From positions 1-10,979 of the forward strand of contig JAGPVK010000295.1 in NCBI GenBank assembly GCA_018067055.1: a DNA stretch of 10,979 nucleotides, in the 5' to 3' direction. The DNA comes from Sphingomonadales bacterium. GTDB taxonomy: Bacteria; Pseudomonadota; Alphaproteobacteria; Sphingomonadales; Sphingomonadaceae. Under the pieces are notes generated by a model. The model was given only the letters and a program-made list of their open reading frames with translations, had not been told where the DNA came from and did not search any database. Position numbers and translations under genes: made by a program. Below are positions 1 through 5,850 of the stretch, piece after piece (position 1 is the first letter of the stretch; every line of letters starts with the position of its first letter).

Positions 1-1729
1 CAAACGGGTCACGCTGGCTGCTGCCGATATTATAGCCGCCGCTTTTGAAGCCGCGCTGCAGCGAAGCGTAAAGCAGCAGATCGTCATTTGGTTTGAAATC
101 AATGCCGAGCTTGGGGGTGAATGCGCTGAATGTCGTCGGTCCGTTGACCGGAGCGATGATGAAGCCGAATGGATCGGGCTGAGCCGTGGCACGATCTTCG
201 GTGATCGCATTGGGAAAGAATATTGTATTCGGGGCAATGCGAATATCCGGGAGCATCACCAGATCAAAATTCTGCCGTCCGTCGCGCCTTTCTTCGCTGT
301 AGCGCCCGCCCAGCCGGACCGTGACCTGATCGGAGACATCCCACTGCGTATCCAGATAGGCGGCCCAGGCCTTGGTGTCCTGCTCGCCGCTGAGGTGCAG
401 TTCGCAGCACAGGTTACTGTCGGGAAATACCACCGGGAACGGCGGCAGCACGCCTGCCGCCTGAAGATCCATGAAGCCTTGGATGAGAATGGGCTCCCAG
501 AAATTACCGAAAATATCATTGTCGATAATATTGCGCTCTTCGAAATAATAGGCGCCAGCGATCCAGGAAAACGGTTTGTCGACTGGCGAGCTCAGCTGCA
601 CCTCGCCGCTCCACTGCCAATGATCCTCTTCGCGCCCGACATAATTGACATAGGCGTCAGACAGATCGAATTCATTCTGGGAAACCGGATTGGTATCGCG
701 GTAGCTGCCGATGACCTTCAGATTATAGTCAGAGATATCCCAGTCAAGCGTGGCGCCGAGGCCCCAATTCTCAACCTTGTTGAAATAGGGCACGTCGGCA
801 AAAATATCTCTGGAAGCAGCGACCGATACGCGACCCGCATTTTTCATCCCGAAATAGGGCAGGGTCTGTGATCCTTCACGCGTCCCATACCAGCCCGGAA
901 TTTCGTCCGCATAGCCGGCGCTGGCGTAAAAATAGGCGTTGGCCTTGTCATCTGCGCGGTAATAATCGCCATTGAGCGTCAACATCGCATCGGGAGAGAG
1001 GTCTGCCTCCACCGTGAGCCGGACGGAATAGTCCTTCTTGTCTTCCACGCGCTCGGTGCTGTCATCGGGCCGGGTTACCGTCGCATAGCCGTCGCGATCT
1101 TCCCATTGAAAGGCAAGGCGCGCGCGGATCGCGTCGTTGATCGGTCCGCTCAGGGCTCCGGCGACGCGAAAGCGATCATAGTTGCCGACCGTCAGCTGAA
1201 GATTGCCTTCTAATATGTCAGTCGGGCGGTTGGTGACGATACTGACCGCGCCGCCAGTGGCATTGCGACCATAGAGCGTGCCTTGCGGTCCGCGCAGCAC
1301 TTCGATCCGTTCGATGTCAAAAAATAACGGGCCGATCGCGGCGGGGCGGCTGATATAGACGCCATCGATGTAGGTGGCGGTCGAGCTGTCGGTACCGGCA
1401 ATGATTGTTGGCGTGCCAATGCCGCGGATGAAAATCGAAGTATCGCCCTGATAGGTGGATATCTGGACGCCGGGCGCGATCGCGCCGACTTGTTCTATCG
1501 AGGTGATCGAGCGGTTGGCCAGTTCATCGCCGCCGAAAGCGGTGATCGACAAAGGCGCGTCCTGGATCGATTCTGCGCGGCGGTTGGCGGTCACGATGAT
1601 GACATCGCTGTTGCTTTCCTGCGCTTCAACGCTCGCATCCTGCTGGGCGTAAAGCGGTGCTGGTACTGCCATGATGGCGAGCAGGCTGGCTGTAGTCAGC
1701 ACCGCTTTCTTGTTGTTCCGAATATTCAT
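1..1729 (-). CDS. TonB-dependent outer-membrane receptor (3' end beyond window)
   Basis: Energy-dependent outer-membrane transporter that takes up a bulky ligand using the TonB-ExbBD complex. I read 576 codons from ATG at 1729 with no in-frame stop; the C-terminal end of the barrel lies past the left edge. Visible parts: a signal peptide of about 28 residues ending APLYA before QQ; a TonB-box-like DVIIVTA at about 42-48; a plug domain with FIRGIG at 100-105, YIDGVY at 120-125 and RGPQGTLYGRN at 146-156; and near the edge a barrel motif, SLQRGFKSGGYN, typical of sphingomonad receptors. The start is supported by GGAGG five bases upstream. The P450 gene lies 57 bp upstream on the same strand, so co-transcription is likely. 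The family call is secure. The ligand is unknown; the P450 partner hints at a lipophilic organic compound rather than a siderophore, but this is inference. Confidence 0.95.
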   Translation of the reverse strand, partial: MNIRNNKKAVLTTASLLAIMAVPAPLYAQQDASVEAQESNSDVIIVTANRRAESIQDAPLSITAFGGDELANRSITSIEQVGAIAPGVQISTYQGDTSIFIRGIGTPTIIAGTDSSTATYIDGVYISRPAAIGPLFFDIERIEVLRGPQGTLYGRNATGGAVSIVTNRPTDILEGNLQLTVGNYDRFRVAGALSGPINDAIRARLAFQWEDRDGYATVTRPDDSTERVEDKKDYSVRLTVEADLSPDAMLTLNGDYYRADDKANAYFYASAGYADEIPGWYGTREGSQTLPYFGMKNAGRVSVAASRDIFADVPYFNKVENWGLGATLDWDISDYNLKVIGSYRDTNPVSQNEFDLSDAYVNYVGREEDHWQWSGEVQLSSPVDKPFSWIAGAYYFEERNIIDNDIFGNFWEPILIQGFMDLQAAGVLPPFPVVFPDSNLCCELHLSGEQDTKAWAAYLDTQWDVSDQVTVRLGGRYSEERRDGRQNFDLVMLPDIRIAPNTIFFPNAITEDRATAQPDPFGFIIAPVNGPTTFSAFTPKLGIDFKPNDDLLLYASLQRGFKSGGYNIGSSQRDPF

Positions 1730-1734
1730 GTCTT

Positions 1735-1739
1735 CCTCC
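1735..1739 (-). promoter_or_regulatory. Strong ribosome binding site of the TonB receptor
   Basis: On the minus strand GGAGG is followed by five bases (AAGAC) and then the ATG at 1729. This is a near-ideal Shine-Dalgarno site, clearly stronger than that of the upstream P450, and it fixes the receptor start. Confidence 0.8.
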
Positions 1740-1745
1740 CTCGTT

Positions 1746-1763
1746 CGGTGATTTTGCTCACCG
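1746..1763 (-). other. Intercistronic hairpin between P450 and TonB receptor
   Basis: Perfect inverted repeat CGGTGA / TCACCG with a six-base loop, in the 57-bp gap between the P450 stop and the receptor ribosome binding site. Read on the minus strand it is not followed by a U-run, so it is not a standard terminator for the operon. It could protect a processed receptor mRNA or cause partial attenuation. On the plus strand a T-rich stretch follows, but no gene ends there in that direction. The repeat is seen; its role is inferred. Confidence 0.45.
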
Positions 1764-1786
1764 TTGTTTTTGAATGTTTTCTGTCG

Positions 1787-3016
1787 CTAATCGCGGGCGC
1801 GAAAAATCACCGGGTTGCTTTGCAAGCCATGGTTGAGCAGGCTGACATCCTGCCAGACCGCTTCGCCCGCGCGTTCGACCTGATTGTATCGTTCCCGCAA
1901 CATTCGCGCGGTGGACTCGGCTTCCAACTGTGCCAGCGGCGCGCCGAGGCAGCGGTGAATACCGTAGCCAAAGCTCATGTGACGGCTGGCATTCTTGCGG
2001 TTGAGCCGAAACTCGTAGGGATCGGGAAAGGCTTCCGGATCATAATTGGCCGCGCCAAAAAAGCAGGCGACCCAGTCACCGCGCTTGATCTCGGCAGAGC
2101 CGATCGTGATGTCACGGGTCGCAACCCGGAACAGCCGCTGCGGCGGGCCGTGAAAACGCAGGGTTTCCTTGTAGATCGCGTCGAACTGAGCCGGGTCGTC
2201 AACGAAGCCCTGCCAAATCTCGTCAAAGTCGGCGAAGACCGCGATCAGATTGCCAAGATAGAAGGATGTGGTTTCTGCCCCGGCAACCGTGGCGGTCATG
2301 CAGAAGCGGACTATTTCTTCAAAGCACAGGCTGTCGCCATCGACCTCGGTGCGGATGAAGGCGTTGAGCAGGGGGCCGGGCGTATCTTGGCCTTTTGCAA
2401 TCCGGTCCATCTGCTCTTTCACATGGCGTTCAAAGAAGGCCATCGCTTCCGCATTATAGGCTTGTCGTTCTTGCGGACTGATGTCGGCGGACAGCATGAA
2501 GGCGGTTGCCCAGTTCCGAACATCCCGGTCCATTTCGGCGGGCATGCCAAACAAAAAGGCCATCACCCGGCTTGGCAACATCGCGCAATAATCAGCCATC
2601 ACGTCGACCGGTCGATCGGTCACAAAGAAATCGTCCATGCAGGCCGCAACCAAGGCATCCACTGCAGGGGTCAGAGATTTGATCGACGAGGGCTGAAACA
2701 CCTTGGCAGCGATTTTGCGAAGCCGCGTATGTTCCGGTCGATCATGATTGACCAGCATCAGCGACGGGGCCGAGGATTCTTCCTGCAAGCTGTCGCGGGA
2801 CGAGAAACTGTCATGATCCCATGCAACCGCCGCGACATCGTCAAAATTGAGCACCACCCAGGATGGCCTTGGTTCGTCTACACCGGGCATCGTCCCGGGC
2901 GGATAGTCGCGATAGCCAAAAGCCGGCGACTGGTCGCGCAGCAGATCATAATAAGGATAGGGGTTCCGGATCACTTCCGGGCGGCTCAATTGGTCGACGC
3001 TAAACGCGGTTGTCAT
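1787..3016 (-). CDS. Cytochrome P450 (soluble bacterial type)
   Basis: Heme-thiolate monooxygenase, 409 residues, no signal peptide or membrane anchor, so a cytoplasmic enzyme that needs a ferredoxin and ferredoxin reductase; neither is in this window. Landmarks: helix-C motif HTRLR at 96-100; I-helix AGAETT at 245-250, with the acid-Thr pair used in oxygen activation; K-helix ExxR as E284-R287; heme-binding loop FGYGIHRCLG at 349-358 with C356 as axial ligand. Length is usual for bacterial class I P450s. The start is supported by GAGGATAG just ahead of ATG. It is the first gene of a probable operon with the TonB receptor and is divergent from the MarR regulator. A consensus-like promoter and a dyad lie directly upstream. 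The CYP family number and substrate cannot be set from sequence alone; sterol, terpene or aromatic substrates are all possible. Confidence 0.96.
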   Translation of the reverse strand: MTTAFSVDQLSRPEVIRNPYPYYDLLRDQSPAFGYRDYPPGTMPGVDEPRPSWVVLNFDDVAAVAWDHDSFSSRDSLQEESSAPSLMLVNHDRPEHTRLRKIAAKVFQPSSIKSLTPAVDALVAACMDDFFVTDRPVDVMADYCAMLPSRVMAFLFGMPAEMDRDVRNWATAFMLSADISPQERQAYNAEAMAFFERHVKEQMDRIAKGQDTPGPLLNAFIRTEVDGDSLCFEEIVRFCMTATVAGAETTSFYLGNLIAVFADFDEIWQGFVDDPAQFDAIYKETLRFHGPPQRLFRVATRDITIGSAEIKRGDWVACFFGAANYDPEAFPDPYEFRLNRKNASRHMSFGYGIHRCLGAPLAQLEAESTARMLRERYNQVERAGEAVWQDVSLLNHGLQSNPVIFRARD

Positions 3017-3042
3017 CTATCCTCAATCCTCAATATTTTATA

Positions 3043-3073
3043 ATGTCGTTAGGACATAGTGTCCGTGAGACAT
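3043..3073. promoter_or_regulatory. 31-bp symmetric dyad, candidate operator for the P450 operon
   Basis: Exactly symmetric around base 3058: ATGTC (3043-3047) pairs with GACAT (3069-3073), and GGACA (3052-3056) pairs with TGTCC (3060-3064), separated by TAG. It also reads as two TGTC-N5-GACA elements (3044-3056 and 3060-3072), suggesting two repressor dimers side by side. It overlaps the -10 edge and the expected transcription start of the leftward P450 promoter, where bound protein would block transcription. The adjacent MarR-type protein is the obvious candidate binder, but this is inferred. Confidence 0.6.
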
Positions 3074-3101
3074 AATATGAATTGGAAAGAGAATTTGTCA
3101 A
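3072..3101 (-). promoter_or_regulatory. Sigma70-type promoter of the P450-TonB receptor operon
   Basis: On the minus strand a perfect -35 TTGACA (3101-3096) is followed by an 18-bp spacer and -10 TATTAT (3077-3072, five of six consensus bases). Transcription would start near 3065, giving a leader of about 50 bases before the P450 ATG at 3016. The match is better than anything else in the intergenic regions of this window. Confidence 0.7.
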
Positions 3102-3322
3102 CCAATCTCAGTCGCTCAAGGCTCAACTACATTCAATACACTGATTAAAAACAATAAAATACGACGGAACGCTGCTGGCCGATCACCGGCCTGAGGAGCG
3201 AAATATCCATTATCGCGCAAGCAAAGCTATGATTTTAAAGCTAGATGATTAGACATTGGCTCGATATTCGTTCATCCATCTGATTGATTCGTGGTCAATG
3301 AAACCTGGCGGATATCTCAACG
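3102..3322. other. Rest of the divergent P450/marR intergenic region
   Basis: AT-rich stretch with no gene. It must hold the rightward promoter of the MarR gene. The best match I see is TTCAAT (3132-3137), 17 bp, TAAAAT (3155-3160), which is weak at -35. A 15-bp inverted repeat GGCCG-N5-CGGCC at 3177-3191 could be a second protein site downstream of that promoter; it shares no bases with the TGTC/GACA dyad, so a different binding protein would be expected. No terminator is evident. Confidence 0.35.
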
Positions 3323-3853
3323 ATGGAGCATCGAGTGAAGCAGCAGTCTGATTTTGGCATCGACTATCCGATAAAACGGGAAACTGCCCCGCAAAACTTC
3401 CTCAAGCTATTCTATCCGTTTCATTATTCGGTCGGCATGGCGGTTGAAAAACATCTGAGCGGGTCGGATCTAACCCGGCACCAGACGGTAATCTTGTGGA
3501 TCATCCATTCCAAGGGAACCGACGGTAATACGATCCATCGCAAGACCATCGAGCGACTGATCGGTGAATGGTATGAATTGGGAAGTCCGGCGATTTCAAA
3601 AGTGCTGCGTGCCATGGCGGAAAAGAACCTCAATCTGATTTCGATCAAGGAAAGCAAGACCTCGGCGCGGGAGAAGGTCATCCGGTTGACAAAAAGGGGG
3701 CAGGCAACGGTGAATGAAATGATGGAACGGACAGAGGCCTTCATCAAGTTGATCTCCGACGAACTGACCGATGAAGAGATCGCAAACGGGATGGAATTCA
3801 TGAGCCGGGTCGGTGCGATAGTCGAAGGTGGCTTTGCCGGTCGAAAGAGTTAG
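3323..3853 (+). CDS. MarR-family winged-helix transcriptional regulator
   Basis: Predicted DNA-binding repressor of 176 residues acting as a dimer in the cytoplasm. MarR-like layout: N-terminal helices (about 24-45), LTRHQTVILWII at 50-61 as the early helix, a helix-turn-helix ending in the recognition segment GSPAISKVLRAM at 87-98, then a basic wing SIKESKTSAREKVIRLTKRG at 107-126, and C-terminal dimerisation helices to about 165. The Arg in the wing strand and the LTKRG ending are typical of the family. The start at 3323 has only a weak GGCGGAT site upstream, but the reading frame gives a full-length protein. It is divergent from the P450-TonB receptor operon, whose promoter carries a long dyad, so local control in response to the operon's substrate is likely. 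The ligand is unknown. The second target could be the DUF6445-like gene downstream on the same strand. Confidence 0.85.
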   Translation: MEHRVKQQSDFGIDYPIKRETAPQNFLKLFYPFHYSVGMAVEKHLSGSDLTRHQTVILWIIHSKGTDGNTIHRKTIERLIGEWYELGSPAISKVLRAMAEKNLNLISIKESKTSAREKVIRLTKRGQATVNEMMERTEAFIKLISDELTDEEIANGMEFMSRVGAIVEGGFAGRKS

Positions 3854-4169
3854 CGCCGGATATGTTTCGATCGTGGTTTTTGTGCGCAAATTGGACAGGG
3901 GGAGCAATTATGCAATGTCCTACAACATGTCATTCATGATAGGGTAGCAAAATGCCGAGCCTGTCGCCTCTTCGCTTTTATTCGTATCTTCCCAGTGAGT
4001 TGGGAGGCATTTTTGATGCTGAAGGGAACGAGGGGATTCTTTTCTTTAACAGTGTAAAGTTTGTAAAGTTCATCAGGTTGCTGGCTCACAATATGAACGG
4101 TGGCCGAGGATATTTTTTCGGTGAAGCCATCAAAATATGCATTTCGCCGATTCACCGGAGCCCTTTCTG
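3854..4169. other. AT-rich intergenic region with small dyads and a tandem repeat
   Basis: About 316 bp between the MarR gene and the preferred start of the next gene, with base use unlike coding DNA here. It holds ATGT-N6-ACAT at 3915-3928, which resembles the outer part of the P450 operator but lacks its second half, and a perfect 9-bp tandem repeat further on. A 72-codon open frame (3952-4170) has no recognisable domain. No strong promoter or terminator could be assigned. Confidence 0.4.
4053..4070. repeat. 9-bp tandem repeat TGTAAAGTT x2
   Basis: Two perfect adjacent copies of TGTAAAGTT, 100 bp ahead of the DUF6445-like gene. The spacing of nine bases is slightly less than one helical turn. 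It may be a regulatory binding site or simple slippage; the sequence alone does not decide. Confidence 0.6.
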
Positions 4170-4775
4170 ATGCTGCCGTCGCTGCTCATCCTTGATGATT
4201 TTATCGCCGATCCCCTGGCGGCGCGTAACGCCGCTCTGGCGCTGAACTATGATCCCGGCAACAAGCATGGCAATTATCCGGGTCATATCTCGACCAGGCC
4301 GCTGGAAATTAAGGGACTGAACGAGCGTATTGCGAGCATCATCAATGCCCCGGTGAAGGCCGCACCCAATACCAGCCATTTGCATTGTCGGGTCACCCTG
4401 AAAGGCGACAAGGGCCGCAGCGGCGTGCATATTGATCCGGCCTTTTATTCCGGGATACTCTATCTGTCGCTGCCGGAGCATTGCAAGGGCGGCACCGAGT
4501 TTTTCCGTCACAAGCGCACCGGACTCGAGCGCGTGCCGACGGATTTGCTCTCGATCAATCAGGCCGGCTATGGCGATATCAATGCGCTGATCGAGGATGT
4601 CGTCAACAAGGACACCAACCATCCCGCGCAATGGAGCAAGGTGATGACCGTGCCGATGCGCTTCAACCGGCTGATTCTGTTCAGCCCGTGGATGTTTCAC
4701 AACAGCGGCATGGCGTTCGGCAAGACGCCACAGGATGGCCGGCTGGTCAACCTGATGTTTTTTGCCAAGGGATAG
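4170..4775 (+). CDS. DUF6445-like protein, possible 2-oxoglutarate/Fe(II) oxygenase fold
   Basis: Predicted cytosolic protein of 201 residues from this start. I recognise the overall pattern of the DUF6445 family, related in layout to prolyl-hydroxylase-like dioxygenases. Numbering from M1 at 4170: candidate iron ligands H87 and D89 in VHID, then GGTEFFRH at about 107-114, then H177 in WMFHNSG, and R191 in GRLVNL as a possible 2-oxoglutarate anchor. The HxD...H...R order fits, but activity is inferred. An ATG at 4137 in frame adds 11 residues; I prefer 4170 because GGAG (4157-4160) sits nine bases upstream and the added residues look unconserved. In sphingomonads and Caulobacter such genes are often found near TonB receptors and halogenase-type enzymes, which fits the neighbourhood here. 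Substrate unknown. Confidence 0.75.
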   Translation: MLPSLLILDDFIADPLAARNAALALNYDPGNKHGNYPGHISTRPLEIKGLNERIASIINAPVKAAPNTSHLHCRVTLKGDKGRSGVHIDPAFYSGILYLSLPEHCKGGTEFFRHKRTGLERVPTDLLSINQAGYGDINALIEDVVNKDTNHPAQWSKVMTVPMRFNRLILFSPWMFHNSGMAFGKTPQDGRLVNLMFFAKG

Positions 4776-4914
4776 CGGCGGTCCGTGTTCGATGGTAAGC
4801 CGTAATGATAACCCGTCACCCCAACGAAGGCTGGGGCCAAAACCAAGTGAGCAGGCATAACCGATAGCCGACTATAAACATCGGCCCGGCGAGAAAAAAC
4901 AGGAGACCACCCAC
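4776..4914. other. Short intergenic region with hairpin and possible -10 box
   Basis: 139 bp between the DUF6445-like gene and the MBL lipoprotein gene. It contains the REP-like hairpin listed separately and a TATAAA at 4873-4878 that could be the -10 of the lipoprotein gene, though no good -35 stands 16-18 bp upstream. AGGAG at 4901-4905 is nine bases ahead of the lipoprotein ATG and supports that start. Confidence 0.4.
4815..4838. repeat. REP-like palindromic element
   Basis: GTCACCCCAACGAAGGCTGGGG forms a hairpin of CCCCA (4819-4823) and TGGGG (4832-4836) around an eight-base loop. Short elements of the form GTCA-CCCC-N-GAAGGC-GGGG are scattered between genes in many sphingomonad genomes. 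Only one copy is visible here, so repeat status is from general knowledge rather than from this window. It may also end transcription of the upstream gene. Confidence 0.5.
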
Positions 4915-5850
4915 ATGCCCAAACCGATATCCAGAACCTTCGCAGCCCTTCTGCTAGCATCCTCCCCCTTGCTTCTCTCCGCCTGCAGCGAAAGCAACGC
5001 CCAGGAAGCTGACCGTTTCGCCAAGGTAGAGATCAAGGCCGAGCCATTGGCCGACGGCATTGCCGTATTGTTCGGCGCCGGTGGCAATATCGGTGTCTCT
5101 TATGGCCCCGACGGCACCGTCCTGATCGACGATCAATTCGCGCCGCTGACCGCCAAGATCCAGAACGCTGTAAAGGATCTGGGTGCCAGTCCGGTCAAAT
5201 ATCTGATCAACACCCACTGGCACTGGGATCATACCGGCGGCAACGAGAATCTCGGCCAGACCGGGGTGCTGATCATGGCCCAGGATCATGTTCGCGACCG
5301 GCTGATCAAGGGCAATGACACGGTCCCGCCGGCCGCTCCCGAAGCCTTGCCGGTGATCACCTATCATGACGGGATCAAGCTGCACCTCAATGGCGACGAA
5401 ATCCGTGTCCAGCATATGAAACACGCTCATACCGATGGCGACAGCATCGTCTTCTGGCAGAAGGCCAATGTGGTGCATATGGGCGACCTGTTCTTCAACA
5501 AGGTCACTTTGCCCTACATCGACCTGAGCAGCGGCGGCAATGCGCGCGGAGTGCTGGCCGCAGCGGAAAAAGTGCTGACCATGGTTGATGACGACACGAA
5601 GATCATACCCGGTCATGGACCGATGGCGAACAAGGCCGACCTGGTCGCCTATCGCGACATGATGAAATCGGTCATTGCTGCCGTCGAAAAAGCGCAAGGT
5701 GAGGGCAAATCACTGCAGCAGGTCCAGGCGATGAAACCGGCGGCGCAATGGGACGTCAATCCGGATGCCTTCATCAAGGGCGATGCTTTTGTCGAGGCGG
5801 TCTACAAGAGCCTGCAGAAACCGGATCATGCGGAGGATCATGCCCACTAG
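4915..5850 (+). CDS. MBL-fold metallo-hydrolase, predicted lipoprotein
   Basis: Zinc-dependent hydrolase of 311 residues. The N-terminus has a basic start, a hydrophobic stretch and a lipobox LSAC with C24 as the lipid-bearing residue; Ser at +2 suggests sorting to the outer membrane. Metal-binding set of the metallo-beta-lactamase fold: HWHWDH at 101-106, H172 in AHTDGD, D191 in HMGD, and H234 in GHGP. The bridging Asp at 191 matches glyoxalase-II/SoxH-like hydrolases and argues against a true B1-B3 beta-lactamase, which has Cys or Ser in that area. The C-terminus is His-rich (H305, H309, H311), perhaps extra metal binding. AGGAG is nine bases ahead of the ATG. The gene ends directly against the stop of the convergent patatin gene. 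Substrate unknown; thioester, lactone or other ester are possible. Confidence 0.9.
   Translation: MPKPISRTFAALLLASSPLLLSACSESNAQEADRFAKVEIKAEPLADGIAVLFGAGGNIGVSYGPDGTVLIDDQFAPLTAKIQNAVKDLGASPVKYLINTHWHWDHTGGNENLGQTGVLIMAQDHVRDRLIKGNDTVPPAAPEALPVITYHDGIKLHLNGDEIRVQHMKHAHTDGDSIVFWQKANVVHMGDLFFNKVTLPYIDLSSGGNARGVLAAAEKVLTMVDDDTKIIPGHGPMANKADLVAYRDMMKSVIAAVEKAQGEGKSLQQVQAMKPAAQWDVNPDAFIKGDAFVEAVYKSLQKPDHAEDHAH

Noticed and set aside
395..871. 158-codon plus-strand open frame inside the TonB receptor region
   Set aside because: The minus strand reads through without a stop from 1729 to the edge, with receptor motifs at both ends.
1490..3043. 517-codon plus-strand open frame antisense to the P450 and receptor start
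   Set aside because: It covers the P450 on the opposite strand, has no recognisable domain, and the P450 frame has all family motifs. Long antisense frames are expected in GC-rich coding DNA.
3177..3191. GGCCG-N5-CGGCC as a terminator
   Set aside because: No T-run on either side and no gene ending nearby in either direction; better treated as a possible protein site.
3934..4155. 73-codon minus-strand frame between the MarR and DUF6445-like genes
   Set aside because: AT-rich, no domain, no ribosome binding site worth naming.
4954..5697. 247-codon minus-strand frame antisense to the MBL gene
   Set aside because: Shadow of the lipoprotein gene, which has lipobox, metal motifs and a ribosome binding site.
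4915..5850. Reading the MBL lipoprotein as an antibiotic-resistance beta-lactamase
   Set aside because: The metal site has the bridging Asp (D191) and overall pattern of glyoxalase-II/SoxH-like hydrolases, not the Cys/Ser arrangement of B1-B3 enzymes.
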